Assembly: GCF_009730335.1 (NCBI RefSeq) | Contig: NZ_CP046315.1 | Coordinates: 1,116,001 to 1,180,000, forward strand | DNA: 64,000 nt | DNA from: Schaalia odontolytica | GTDB taxonomy: Bacteria; Actinomycetota; Actinomycetes; Actinomycetales; Actinomycetaceae | Direction of reading: 5' to 3' | Shown here: one piece after another, positions 43,665 to 53,200 of the stretch | How positions within the stretch are numbered: position 1 is the stretch's first letter | How the letters are laid out: each line of letters starts with the position of its first letter | Notes under the pieces: generated by a model | The model's input: only the letters and a program-made list of their open reading frames with translations | What the model was told of the DNA's origin: nothing | Databases searched by the model: none | Translations under genes and position numbers: made by a program

Positions 43665-43733
43665 GCGTCTAAGCGGTTGCACGCTATGATGGGTTGTTGG
43701 TAACTCTCTCACACCGAACATGGAGCAGCCCGC

Positions 43734-44381
43734 ATGAGCAACGATGCTAAGGCAACGAGCACCCGTCGGCCCGGCCGTCCGAAAGCCGGTAGTGAGGACA
43801 AGAAGGCGCGCATCCTGTCGGAGGCACTTACCCTTTTCTCGACACAGGGCTACGTGGCAACCTCGCTTGCAGACATCGCGCGTGCCTCCGATATCTCGAA
43901 GGCGGGGCTCCTGCATCACTACTCCTCGAAGGATCAGCTGCTCGCGGCCGTCCTGGACGAGCGTGATCGTCGCATCGTCAGCCGACTCCCGCGCCCCGAA
44001 GAGGGGGCCGAGGCCGCGCTGGATGCTTGGGCGAACATGGTGGCACACAACCAGCGCCATCCCGACGGCGTGGCGCTCTACACGGCGATGTCGGCGGCCG
44101 TCATCGACTCGAAGCATCAGGCGCACCCGTGGTTCCGCGAGCACCTGATCGGTGCTATTTCCTACCTCGTTGATGCTTTCGAGCATGGCAAGACCACGGG
44201 CGAGGTACGTGAGGACGCTCCGAGTGAGCAGATCGCGCGCCGCCTCGTTGCGATATCGGACGGGCTTCAGGTCCAGTGGCTCTGCGCGCGCGCGGACGGT
44301 GGTCGTACGCTCAACATGCACGAGGTCATGGCTGGCGTCGCCGTTGACATGAAGGAGCGGTGGCTCGTTCACCCCGAGTGA
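43734..44381 (+). CDS. TetR/AcrR-family transcriptional regulator
   Basis: The 215-residue product has a typical N-terminal helix-turn-helix (KARILSEALTLFSTQGYVATSLADIARASDISKAGLLHHYSSKDQ trimmed; about 24-66). A ligand domain follows in which the effector cannot be predicted. The head (about 5-18) is basic, TSTRRPGRPKAGSE. Start ATG 43734 follows GGAG. It precedes putA with a 268-base gap and may regulate it or itself; no DNA-binding domain is present in PutA, which makes an external regulator likely. Confidence 0.85.
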   Translation: MSNDAKATSTRRPGRPKAGSEDKKARILSEALTLFSTQGYVATSLADIARASDISKAGLLHHYSSKDQLLAAVLDERDRRIVSRLPRPEEGAEAALDAWANMVAHNQRHPDGVALYTAMSAAVIDSKHQAHPWFREHLIGAISYLVDAFEHGKTTGEVREDAPSEQIARRLVAISDGLQVQWLCARADGGRTLNMHEVMAGVAVDMKERWLVHPE

Positions 44382-44649
44382 GGCGGGGTGTCGCCGCGTA
44401 GGCAACGGACCTTATGTGAGAAGCAACACTTGCGATCGGGCATTGTGAGTGTTTAGCGAGATTCGGGGCTTAGGTCCCTTGCTTGATTGTCGCGTCGTCA
44501 TGCGATGCCCGCACAGGTGAGCCTTATACGCGTTACGATGGACAAACTAGCATGCTTCACAACGTCGGGAGTTTTGCCGAGCGTGTCCAGCGTTGACGCT
44601 CCGCGCGAGGCTGAGAATCCGTCGCTCATCCACGTCTGGAGGTCTACGC
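44382..44649. other. Intergenic region between tetR and putA
   Basis: A 268-base gap with no gene. A small inverted repeat (AACACT 44425-44430 with AGTGTT 44448-44453) and a -10-like TACGAT (44533-44538) are present, but I could not fix a full promoter. Confidence 0.4.
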
Positions 44650-47600
44650 ATGGCGAACGCCGCTGTTCCCACCCCGTCCCACCACGATGCCAGCGCTCGA
44701 CGCTGCCCCGATGACCTATGGGCCTTGGGGGAGCGGGCGATTATTCGGGCCCGCCGCTGGGCCGACGAGTCGGCCCATGAGCCTACCCCCCAATCGGCCA
44801 AACTCCTGTCTCGTATCCTTGCCGATCCGGAGGGACTCACCTTCACGACCCGATTCGTCGATGACGTCGTGCGCCCCGCGGACCTGGACGTAGCCAGCGC
44901 AGCCATGAAGCGCCTGTCGGCCGGCCGCAAGAACTTCCTGCCCCCGGCCCTGGCTGCGGCGATGGGCCTCGGCTCGACAGCATCGCTCCTCGCCCCGCGC
45001 ACGGTGACGGCGGTGGCCCGTCGTGTATTCCGCGAGATCGTCGGCGACCTCGTCGTCGATGCAACCGACAAGGGCCTGGGGCCCGCGCTCGCCCGCCTGC
45101 GTCAGGGCGGCCACCGCTTGAACGTGAACCTCCTCGGCGAGGCTGTCCTCGGTGAGAAGGAAGCGTCTCATCGCCTGGCCGAGGTCTCGCGCCTCGTGAC
45201 CCGCGAGGATGTCGACTACGTGTCCATCAAGGTCTCTGCGGTGACAGGCCCCCACAACCCGTGGGGCTTCGAGGAGGTTGTCGACCATGGCGTTCGCGCG
45301 CTCCTACCCCTCTACCGCCTCGCTCGCGACAACGGGACCTTCCTCAACCTCGACATGGAGGACTACAAGGACCTCGACCTGACGATCGCGGTGTTCACCG
45401 CCATCCTCGACCAGCCGGATATGCGTGGCTACGAGGCCGGCATCGTCCTCCAGGCCTACCTGCCCGATTCGCTCGGTGCGCTCCAGCGTCTCCAGGAGTG
45501 GGCGCGGGCACGCCTGGACGCGGGTGGCTCGCGCATCAAGGTTCGCATCGTGAAGGGTGCGAACCTGTCCATGGAGAAGGTGGACGCCGAGATTCACGGC
45601 TGGGAGCTGACGACCTGGCCGTCCAAGCAGGCCACCGACACCAACTACAAGCGCATGCTGAACTGGGCGATGACGCCCGAGCGGACCCGGGCGATTCGCT
45701 TGGGAGTGGCCGGACAGAACGTCTTCGATATTGCGTTCGCCTACGAGCTGCGGGCAGCGCGCGGCGTCGAGGACAGCGTCGAGTTCGAGATGCTTTCCGG
45801 CATGGCCACAGGCATTCAAGAGGTCGTGCGTCGCGATGTCGGCTCCCTGCTCCTGTACGTCCCGGTCGTCAACCCCCGAGAGTTTGATGTCGCCATTTCC
45901 TACCTGGTGCGCCGACTTGAGGAGAACGCCGCACCTGAGAACTTCATGTCCGGGGTCTTCGACATCGCCACGAATGAGGACATCTTCGCCCGGGAACGCG
46001 ACCGTTTCCTCGCGGCTTTGTCCGACGTTGATCCGGACGCCCCCTTGCCGGTTCCCAACCGCGTCCAGGATCGTCTGGCCGAGCGTAAGGCCGGGGTTCC
46101 GGCTGAGCAGGGGAGCCTCGCCGAGCGCGCGCGTCGTCCCTTTGTCTCCGAACCGGATTCAGATCCCGCCCTGGCGGCCAACCGCCAGTGGGCCCGTGAG
46201 ATTGCTGCGGCCATCCCTGCCTCGACGCGAGGTGTGGAGGCCGTGCGTGCCGGCGCGCAGGCTCTGGATACACACGAGGCGGTCGACGCCCTCGTCGAGG
46301 CAAGCACCAAGGCGGCGCACGCCTGGCAGGCCCTGGACCCCGAGGAGCGCGCAGCCGCGCTGCATCGCGTCGGCGATGTCCTCGCCGCGCGCCGGGGCGA
46401 GCTCATCGAGGTCGCCGGATCTGAGGCAGGCAAGACCATTGATCAGGCCGATCCCGAGGTGAGCGAAGCGGTTGACTTCTGTCATCACTACGCGGAGGCC
46501 TCGTTGCAGCTCTCCGATGAGACCTATATGGCGGGTGCCCGATTCGTGCCGGTGAACGTCACCGTCGTTGCCTCGCCCTGGAACTTCCCCGTGGCCATTC
46601 CCGTGGGTGGCGTCGCCGCTGCTCTGGCGGCGGGCAGCGCGGTGATCCTCAAGCCGGCCCCGCCGGCCAAGCGTTGCGCCGCGGAACTCGTCGCGGCTTT
46701 CCACGAGGCCGGGATCCCCCGCGAGCTGGTCGCACTCGCCCCGCTTGAGGACGGCGACGTATCACGCTACCTGGTGACGCATGAGGGTGTTGATCGCGTT
46801 GTCCTGACGGGCTCGTACGACACGGCTCGCCTCTTCCGTTCGTGGAAGCCCGACATGCACCTGCTGGGCGAGACGAGCGGCAAGAATGCCATTATCGTCA
46901 CGCCGTCCGCTGACCCTGATCTGGCGGTGCGCGACATCGTTCATTCAGCCTTCGCGCACGCGGGACAAAAGTGCTCGGCGTCCTCCCTGCTGATCCTTGT
47001 CGGATCTGCGGGGCGCTCGGGCCGCATCGCTCGCCAGCTCGTGGATGCGGCCGCCTCGCTGCGCGTGGGCCTGCCGGCATCCCTGGACTCGCAGGTTGGC
47101 CCGGTTGTCGTCCCCGACGACGAGAAGGCCGTGCGAGGCCTGACCACCCTGGGAGAGGGTGAGCACTGGGTGCTCAAGCCCCGGTACCTGGGTGATGGGC
47201 TGTGGACCCCGGGCATCCGCGCGGGCGTGGAGCCCGGCAGCGAGTTCCACCTGACCGAGTACTTCGCGCCCGTCCTTGGCGTCATGCGCGTCGACACCCT
47301 CGAGGACGCGATCGAGGCCGTCAACGAGGTTGACTACGGACTGACCTCCGGCCTCCATACTCTCGACACCGGTGAGTTGGCGACCTGGCTGGAGGGCATC
47401 GAGGCCGGCAATCTCTACGTCAACCGTGGGATTACCGGCGCGATCGTTCGCCGTCAGCCTTTCGGCGGCTGGAAGCGCTCCGCCATCGGGTCAACGACGA
47501 AGGCTGGCGGTCCCTCTTACCTGCTGGGTCTGGGCGAGGTCGAGCCCGACCGCGATGCGATGGCGGGGGAGTCCAGTCATTTCGTGGAGACGCTCGATTC

Positions 47601-48213
47601 GAGTGTGCTCGCCCTGTGTCGTGCGGCCGGTCCTCACCTGAGCGCGGATGATGCGGCCGAACTGAGCCGTGCCGTCGCTGCCGATGGCGCTGCCTGGGCA
47701 TCCGATTACGGAGCCAACCGCGACGTTACCGGCATGGCCTGCGAACGCAATGTCCTGCGCTACCGTTCCACGCCGGTCCTCGTGCGCGCCGGGAGCGGGA
47801 CTGCCCTCGCCGACACCGTGCGTGTGCTGGCAGCGGGCATCCTCGCTGGTGGCCCGATCGGGCTATCCGTTGCCGATGAGCTTCCGGCTACCATCCGGGA
47901 GCTGCTGGAGGGATGGGATATCGAGGTGACGGTCGAAGACGCGCACTCGTGGGATTCTCGCCTGGCGATGGTGGCGAACTCCGGCGGCCTGGGCATGCGA
48001 GTGCGTGTCCTGGGGCCGCGCGATGAAAGCTCGCAGCAGCGCTGGGCGGACGCAACCCGCGCGAGCAGTGGCAGCCCTGATGTTGCCCTGTACACGGGTG
48101 CCGTCACGGCCTGGCCGCACTCGGAGCTGCTGCCATTCCTGCGCGAACAGGCGGTCTCGATTACGAACCACCGTTTTGGAACCCCGCTCGATCTGGCCGC
48201 GGATCTGCTCTGA
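44650..48213 (+). CDS. putA: Bifunctional proline dehydrogenase / glutamate-semialdehyde dehydrogenase
   Basis: PutA oxidises proline to pyrroline-5-carboxylate on FAD and then to glutamate with NAD+. From ATG 44650 (TGGAGG at 44637-44642) it has 1187 residues. The proline dehydrogenase barrel covers about 90-470 (LNLDMEDYKDLDLT, RIVKGANLSMEK, RAAR). The aldehyde dehydrogenase domain covers about 500-1000, with GETSGKNAIIV and catalytic Cys775 in AGQKCSASS. The last ~180 residues form the C-terminal domain seen in long PutAs. It lacks the N-terminal ribbon-helix-helix of E. coli PutA, so it is not a DNA-binding repressor. The frame extends to 44593 without support. Confidence 0.93.
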   Translation: MANAAVPTPSHHDASARRCPDDLWALGERAIIRARRWADESAHEPTPQSAKLLSRILADPEGLTFTTRFVDDVVRPADLDVASAAMKRLSAGRKNFLPPALAAAMGLGSTASLLAPRTVTAVARRVFREIVGDLVVDATDKGLGPALARLRQGGHRLNVNLLGEAVLGEKEASHRLAEVSRLVTREDVDYVSIKVSAVTGPHNPWGFEEVVDHGVRALLPLYRLARDNGTFLNLDMEDYKDLDLTIAVFTAILDQPDMRGYEAGIVLQAYLPDSLGALQRLQEWARARLDAGGSRIKVRIVKGANLSMEKVDAEIHGWELTTWPSKQATDTNYKRMLNWAMTPERTRAIRLGVAGQNVFDIAFAYELRAARGVEDSVEFEMLSGMATGIQEVVRRDVGSLLLYVPVVNPREFDVAISYLVRRLEENAAPENFMSGVFDIATNEDIFARERDRFLAALSDVDPDAPLPVPNRVQDRLAERKAGVPAEQGSLAERARRPFVSEPDSDPALAANRQWAREIAAAIPASTRGVEAVRAGAQALDTHEAVDALVEASTKAAHAWQALDPEERAAALHRVGDVLAARRGELIEVAGSEAGKTIDQADPEVSEAVDFCHHYAEASLQLSDETYMAGARFVPVNVTVVASPWNFPVAIPVGGVAAALAAGSAVILKPAPPAKRCAAELVAAFHEAGIPRELVALAPLEDGDVSRYLVTHEGVDRVVLTGSYDTARLFRSWKPDMHLLGETSGKNAIIVTPSADPDLAVRDIVHSAFAHAGQKCSASSLLILVGSAGRSGRIARQLVDAAASLRVGLPASLDSQVGPVVVPDDEKAVRGLTTLGEGEHWVLKPRYLGDGLWTPGIRAGVEPGSEFHLTEYFAPVLGVMRVDTLEDAIEAVNEVDYGLTSGLHTLDTGELATWLEGIEAGNLYVNRGITGAIVRRQPFGGWKRSAIGSTTKAGGPSYLLGLGEVEPDRDAMAGESSHFVETLDSSVLALCRAAGPHLSADDAAELSRAVAADGAAWASDYGANRDVTGMACERNVLRYRSTPVLVRAGSGTALADTVRVLAAGILAGGPIGLSVADELPATIRELLEGWDIEVTVEDAHSWDSRLAMVANSGGLGMRVRVLGPRDESSQQRWADATRASSGSPDVALYTGAVTAWPHSELLPFLREQAVSITNHRFGTPLDLAADLL

Positions 48214-48260
48214 GCTTCGCCTCCTGAGAGCGGATGGGGAATCCAGACACACAAGGTACA

Positions 48261-48297
48261 GGTCAGCGCCTGCAACTTCTCGTCGCGGGCGCTGACC
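48261..48297 (+). terminator. Hairpin after putA (candidate terminator)
   Basis: A perfect 10-bp stem (48261-48270 with 48288-48297) has a 17-base loop and no T-run. It lies 48 bases after the putA stop. Confidence 0.5.
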
Positions 48298-48340
48298 CGT
48301 ACACGCGCGGGGCGCAAGTAATGGGGGAGTAGATGAGATA

Positions 48341-48382
48341 AACGCCGGAGGGGCGATCCTTTTGGCTTGCCCCTCCGGCGTT
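48341..48382. terminator. Terminator of rpmB
   Basis: A perfect 14-bp stem (48341-48354 with 48369-48382) encloses a 14-base loop containing TTTT, with T-rich ends on the rpmB-downstream side. It probably also stops putA read-through. Confidence 0.8.
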
Positions 48383-48396
48383 ACGTCAGTGTCGAC

Positions 48397-48588
48397 TCAG
48401 ATCGCGCGGGCGACCTTGTCGGACTTCAGGCACTTGGTGCAGACGTTCAGGCGCTTGGGCGTCCCATTGACAAGGGCGCGAACGCGCTGAATGTTCGGAT
48501 TCCACCGGCGGTTGGTGCGAACGTGCGAGTGCGACACGCTCTTGCCGAAGCCGGGTCCCTTACCGCACACGTCACAAACGGCAGCCAC
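48397..48588 (-). CDS. rpmB: Ribosomal protein bL28, zinc-binding form
   Basis: The 63-residue product ([20 protein letters not shown]...) is L28 of the 50S subunit. Cysteines 5, 8, 50 and 53 form a zinc ribbon, so it is the C+ form. A cysteine-free copy that would be switched on in zinc limitation is not in the window. The start is ATG 48588 with GAGGAGAA upstream. It is divergent from the DAK2 gene, the usual actinobacterial order. Confidence 0.96.
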   Translation of the reverse strand: MAAVCDVCGKGPGFGKSVSHSHVRTNRRWNPNIQRVRALVNGTPKRLNVCTKCLKSDKVARAI

Positions 48589-48789
48589 GATGTTCTCCTC
48601 GGTATGTCTTCCAGTTCAGTCTTTATCTCCGCGCTTGCGGAGAACGCATCCTTCGGTGCTTGAACCGAAGGCAACCATGACAGAATAGCGGACGAACCAC
48701 GCTTTCAACAAGTCGCAGCCGATCTGGGTCGTGTCAGGTCGCACACACCGATCCGCGCAGGGACAATGGGAGGGGCTGAAAGGGGAGTC

Positions 48790-50403
48790 ATGGATCTGAA
48801 TGCATCTGTCATTATCGAGGCGTGTCGCGCCGGGGCTGAGGAGGCCGCCAGGCTCGCGCCTTTCCTTGATGACCTGGACGGATGGGATGGGGCGGACTGT
48901 GACACGGGGTCGAATGGTGCAGCGACGATGGCTGCGCTCGAGGCCGCTATGGACTCCCTGGACCCGCGTGCTCACCTGCGCGACGCGCTCGAAGCGGCCG
49001 TGGAGACGATTATCCGCCGCGGCCTTGGGCACAGCGGCATGGCCCTCGGAGCTCTTTTCGAGGCGTGGGCCGGTGCTCTCGGGGACGAGCATCATGTCAC
49101 GCCTGTCGTGCTGCGCCGCATGATCGCCGCATCCCTGAGCCCCGTGGCCTCCTCCATCGAGTGGTCCGATGCCCTCGCGGAAATGCTCGGCGGGGCGGTG
49201 CGCGAAATTCAGGGCCTGGGTGCGACGCTCCCGGAGGTCGAAGACGTTTTCTCTCGTTTCTCTTCCCAGGCGCAGATCGGCCTCGTTGAGGCGACGAACG
49301 AGGCGACGGGGCGTATCGACCCCGGTGGCGCCTTCGTCGCCCTGGTCTTGGCCTGTATCGACGCTTCGATGCGGGGTGACGCCGGAATCCTTCAGTCGTT
49401 TACTGCGATGCTGGCCGACCTCGCGGAGCGCCATTCGCGTGCGCCCGAGGCTGCCCCCCCTCCGCCCGGCCGCGACTTCACGGTCGACATCATCTTGGAG
49501 GGGACGCAGGAGGACCTGGACGCGCTGCTCGCTCGCCTCGGTGGCCTGGGGGCGCGACTGTCCTACGTGGGCAGGGTTGATCTCTTTGGCATGGGGGAGT
49601 GGAGGCTGCACGTCGACACCTCCGCGCCGCTGGCCGCGCATCCCACCTCGGGGCAGGTTATTCGCTTCCAGGTCTGCGACGCACGCCCGGACGCGCAGAT
49701 CGGTATCGATGAGCTGGCCGACGAGGGCCTGAGCCACCGCGGTGTGCGCCTGCTGCAGCGCCGACCTATGCGCCGCGTTGAGCGTGCCCGCGTCATTGCT
49801 TGCACCAGTGCCCCCGGCCTTGTCGAAGATCTCGCACGCGCAGGAGCGGTGGTGTTCTTGGACCTGAGCTCTGGGGATGCCGCGGGCATCGTGTCGGCGG
49901 CGACCTCGCGCACGGGCGTGACTCTCGTAGCCACGTGCGACGAGGCCAGTGCCTCCCTGGTCGGTACCGTGGCCTCGGTGCTGCCCTCGCCTGCCCCGGG
50001 TGTTCCGGCGATCTTGCGTGCGGGTAGTCGCGATGACCTCGACGTCCTCGCGGTCGCCCGAGCCTGCGCCCCGCTGTTCGTGCCCCAGCCGGGTGGTGTT
50101 GAGGCCGCTCCGACGCTGGCACGCATGCTGCGCGACGGCGCACACGACGCTCTCGCCTCGTGCGCGAGCGCCCCGCTGCCTCCTGGCGGCGACCCGGAGG
50201 GCATCGCCGAGGCCCTGGCCGAAGCCTCACGCAGTGGTGGTGATTCCTGGCGCCTCCTTATTTCGCGCGACGACGACGGCCCCTACACCGTGGCCACCGT
50301 TCGCCAGCTGCTCTCCACGCGCGACGCGTCGTCGACGATCGACCTGGAGACCTGGGACGGCGGGCAGAGCGGGCCAAGCCTGGTCGCGGGGTGCGCCTCG
50401 TGA
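48790..50403 (+). CDS. Divergent DAK2-domain protein (FakA/YloV-like)
   Basis: Place (between rpmB and recG) and fold match the DAK2-domain kinase FakA, which phosphorylates fatty acids bound to FakB. The 537-residue product keeps the metal-binding D36 and D38 of DCDTGSN, but the preceding NVFPVPDG stretch is replaced. The later NSG motif is weak (LGHSGMALG). A GGAF segment (IDPGG) and a C-terminal YloV-like region remain. Kinase activity is therefore uncertain. No fakB-like gene is in the window. The start is ATG 48790 (AGGGGAG ahead). Its TGA overlaps the recG GTG. Confidence 0.75.
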   Translation: MDLNASVIIEACRAGAEEAARLAPFLDDLDGWDGADCDTGSNGAATMAALEAAMDSLDPRAHLRDALEAAVETIIRRGLGHSGMALGALFEAWAGALGDEHHVTPVVLRRMIAASLSPVASSIEWSDALAEMLGGAVREIQGLGATLPEVEDVFSRFSSQAQIGLVEATNEATGRIDPGGAFVALVLACIDASMRGDAGILQSFTAMLADLAERHSRAPEAAPPPPGRDFTVDIILEGTQEDLDALLARLGGLGARLSYVGRVDLFGMGEWRLHVDTSAPLAAHPTSGQVIRFQVCDARPDAQIGIDELADEGLSHRGVRLLQRRPMRRVERARVIACTSAPGLVEDLARAGAVVFLDLSSGDAAGIVSAATSRTGVTLVATCDEASASLVGTVASVLPSPAPGVPAILRAGSRDDLDVLAVARACAPLFVPQPGGVEAAPTLARMLRDGAHDALASCASAPLPPGGDPEGIAEALAEASRSGGDSWRLLISRDDDGPYTVATVRQLLSTRDASSTIDLETWDGGQSGPSLVAGCAS

Positions 50404-52538
50404 GCGCACTCGACGTCCCCCTGTCCCTGCGCTTGCCGAAAAAGACGGCGAAGGCTCTTGAGGGGGCGGGTGTGGCGACGGTTGGCGACCTGCTGCTGGT
50501 TGCGCCGCGGCGCTACTACCACTGGGGTCGCCTCACGCCGCTGTCTTCCCTGCGCGAAGGCGAGGACGTGACGATCCTCGCCGAGGTCGCAGGCGCACAC
50601 CTGGTCGCCAACCGATCCAGCTCGGGCGTGCGCTTGGAAGTCACTCTCACCGACGGCGTTCAGTTCCTGTCGGCGACCTTCTTCGCGAAGAACCAGTACA
50701 AGCTCGCCCCCATTGAGCGTCTCCTGACGCCGGGGCAGTCCTTCCTCTTCGCCGGCAAGGTCGGGGCCTACCGCGGCAAGCTGCAACTCACCCATCCCTC
50801 CTTTGAGGGTGTGGACGGGGAGGACATCGAGCGTATCGCGTCGCGCCCCATCCCGATCTACCCGGCGACCGGATCGCTGGCCTCGTGGGCGATCGCCCGA
50901 GCAATTGGCATGGTGCTGGACCACCTGGACGACGCTCATGTGCCCGACCCGGTTCCCGCTGACGTCCGCGAGCGCGCTGGCTTCGCCTCCCACGCCGACT
51001 GCCTGCGCGCCCTTCATCAGCCGGAGACGGACGAGGACTATCAGCAGGCGCGTAAGGCCCTGGCCTTCGCCGAGGCGTTCGTCCTCCAGGTGGGGCTGGC
51101 CGCGCAGCGCCGGGGCGCTCGGGCCGTGGCGGCGCTGGCCTCGCCGATCGACGCGCCGCTGTGCGAGCGTTTCCGCTCGTCCTTGCCTTTTGAACTCACA
51201 GACTCCCAGCGCGAGGCCGTTGCCCAGATCGGGGCCGACCTGGCCGGCGAGGTGCCGATGCAGCGGCTCCTACAGGGAGACGTGGGATCGGGGAAGACCG
51301 TTGTCGCGCTGAGCGCGCTGCTCCAGGTGGTTGCCGCCGGTCACCAGGGGGCGTTCGTCGCGCCGACCGAGGTCCTGGCGGAGCAGCACGCCGCCTCCCT
51401 GCGGGCACTCCTGGAGCCCCTGGGGGCGGACGCCCCGGACGTTCGCCTGCTGACGGGCTCGACGACGCCAGCCGCCCGCCGTGAGATTCAAAGCGCGATG
51501 AACGCGGCAGAGCCGCTCATCGTCGCGGGAACCCACGCTCTCTTCCAGGAGAGCGTGCGTTTCGCGGACCTGGCTCTCGTCGTCGTCGACGAGCAGCATC
51601 GCTTCGGCGTCGAGCAGCGAGCCGCGCTGCGCGGGGCGCGTGAGGACGGGCGCGCGGTTCACGAGCTCGTTATGACCGCGACTCCGATTCCGCGAACGAT
51701 CGCCATGACGGTCTTCGGAGATCTCGACGACACGCGTATGAGCGGCATGCCCTCGGGGCGCACCCCCGTAGCCACCTACCTCGCCGACAGTGCGAACGCG
51801 GCGTGGGTGGAGCGCACGTGGGCGCGGGCCGCAGAGGAGATCGCCCAGGGGCGTCGCGTCTACGTCGTGTGCCCGCGCATCGACGCCTCCGACGACGTCG
51901 CCGACGCCGAGGAAGAAGGCGCACGACCGTTGGCATCGGTCGAGGAGGTCACCGCGTACCTTCGCTCCCACCCGGCCCTGTCCGGCATCGCCATCCACGA
52001 GCTGACGGGACGCACTCCCTCACCGGTGAAGGCGCAGATCATGGAGGATTTCTCCACCGGGCGCGCCCCCCTCCTCGTCGCCACAACCGTCATCGAGGTC
52101 GGCGTCGACGTGTCGGAGGCGACCCTCATGGTTATCCTCGACGCCCAACAATTCGGCCTCGCCCAGCTCCATCAGCTGCGAGGCCGCGTCGGACGCTCCT
52201 CCCTGCCCTCGCTGTGCATCGCCATGCATCGACACGAACTCACGGACTCGGGCAGAGCACGCCTGCAGGCCTTCGCGGACACGACCGACGGTTTCGAGCT
52301 CGCCGAGGCCGACCTGCGCCTACGCAAGGAAGGCGACGTGCTTGGAGCCGGCCAGTCGGGCACGGCCACCCACCTGCGTTTCCTGTCGGTGCGCCGCGAC
52401 GAGGCGCTCATCCGCCGTGCGAAAGGCGAAGCCGAAACACTCCTGGAACAGGACCCGATGCTGGCGCGCCACCCGGACCTCGCCCGGGCGCTGCGCGCCG
52501 CATCGGACGGACAGATCGAGTGGATGCAACGCTCCTGA
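50400..52538 (+). CDS. recG: ATP-dependent DNA helicase RecG
   Basis: RecG remodels stalled forks and branched DNA. From GTG 50400, inside the DAK2 stop, it has 712 residues. The N-terminal wedge (OB-fold, about 50-150) includes YYHWGRLTPLSSLREGEDV. Walker A is GSGKT (296-300) in QGDVGSGKT, Walker B is VVDEQHRFGVEQR, and ATPIPRT, SGMPSGRTPV and QLHQLRGRVGRSS complete the helicase core. GTG 50391 is in frame but lacks a ribosome site. Confidence 0.94.
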   Translation: MSALDVPLSLRLPKKTAKALEGAGVATVGDLLLVAPRRYYHWGRLTPLSSLREGEDVTILAEVAGAHLVANRSSSGVRLEVTLTDGVQFLSATFFAKNQYKLAPIERLLTPGQSFLFAGKVGAYRGKLQLTHPSFEGVDGEDIERIASRPIPIYPATGSLASWAIARAIGMVLDHLDDAHVPDPVPADVRERAGFASHADCLRALHQPETDEDYQQARKALAFAEAFVLQVGLAAQRRGARAVAALASPIDAPLCERFRSSLPFELTDSQREAVAQIGADLAGEVPMQRLLQGDVGSGKTVVALSALLQVVAAGHQGAFVAPTEVLAEQHAASLRALLEPLGADAPDVRLLTGSTTPAARREIQSAMNAAEPLIVAGTHALFQESVRFADLALVVVDEQHRFGVEQRAALRGAREDGRAVHELVMTATPIPRTIAMTVFGDLDDTRMSGMPSGRTPVATYLADSANAAWVERTWARAAEEIAQGRRVYVVCPRIDASDDVADAEEEGARPLASVEEVTAYLRSHPALSGIAIHELTGRTPSPVKAQIMEDFSTGRAPLLVATTVIEVGVDVSEATLMVILDAQQFGLAQLHQLRGRVGRSSLPSLCIAMHRHELTDSGRARLQAFADTTDGFELAEADLRLRKEGDVLGAGQSGTATHLRFLSVRRDEALIRRAKGEAETLLEQDPMLARHPDLARALRAASDGQIEWMQRS

Positions 52539-52549
52539 GGTGCGCCCGG

Positions 52550-52562
52550 TAGGGTAGGGGTA
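52550..52562 (+). promoter_or_regulatory. -10-like element directly ahead of rsmD
   Basis: TAGGGT (52550-52555) ends six bases before the rsmD ATG at 52562. No ribosome site fits in the gap, so a leaderless transcript is possible. Confidence 0.4.
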
Positions 52563-53200
52563 TGACCAGAATCGTCGCAGGCAGCGCCAAGGGACGTACC
52601 CTCGCCGTGCCCAAGTCCGGCACGCGTCCCACCTCCGAGCGGGTTCGCGAGGCCCTCTTTTCGCGCCTGGACCACATGAACGTGCTGGACGGCGCGACCG
52701 TCCTCGACCTCTACGCCGGAACGGGCGCCCTCGGACTCGAAGCTATGTCGCGCGGAGGCGCCCACGCCACCCTCGTCGAAAAGGCCTCGGCCGCCGCCCG
52801 CGTCGCCTCTGCGAACGTTCGCTCGACGGGGCTGCCAGCCCGCGTCGTCACCGCCGACGCGCGCACCTACCTGGGAGCGCGCAACGGGGAAGCGCTCGCG
52901 GGAGACATCGACCTGGTCTTTATCGACCCGCCCTACGACATCGCCGAAGAGGACATGACGACGGTGCTGGCCTCCCTTGGCCCCTGGATTGTTCCCGATG
53001 CCCTCGTCGTCGTCGAACGCTCTACGCGCGCGCCCGCTCCCACGTGGCCGGATTTCCTCGTCCTCGAGGACCAGCGCACCTGGGGCGAAACCGTCGCCTA
53101 CTTTGCCGGTCCGCCCCTGCCTAAGGATGAAACCGCCGACGGTGCGCAGTCCCTCGAGGACGCACAGGCCTCGTCGAGCGAGGAGGAGGAAGACCGATGA
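52562..53200 (+). CDS. rsmD: 16S rRNA (guanine-966 N2)-methyltransferase
   Basis: RsmD methylates G966 in the small ribosomal subunit. The 212-residue product has a SAM loop LYAGTGALG (50-58), the acidic strand VEKASAA, and the catalytic motif DPPYD (122-126). The N-terminal IVAGSAKGRTL and PTSERVREALF are family signatures. It is followed by coaD with a 4-base overlap, the conserved rsmD-coaD pair. Confidence 0.95.
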   Translation: MTRIVAGSAKGRTLAVPKSGTRPTSERVREALFSRLDHMNVLDGATVLDLYAGTGALGLEAMSRGGAHATLVEKASAAARVASANVRSTGLPARVVTADARTYLGARNGEALAGDIDLVFIDPPYDIAEEDMTTVLASLGPWIVPDALVVVERSTRAPAPTWPDFLVLEDQRTWGETVAYFAGPPLPKDETADGAQSLEDAQASSSEEEEDR

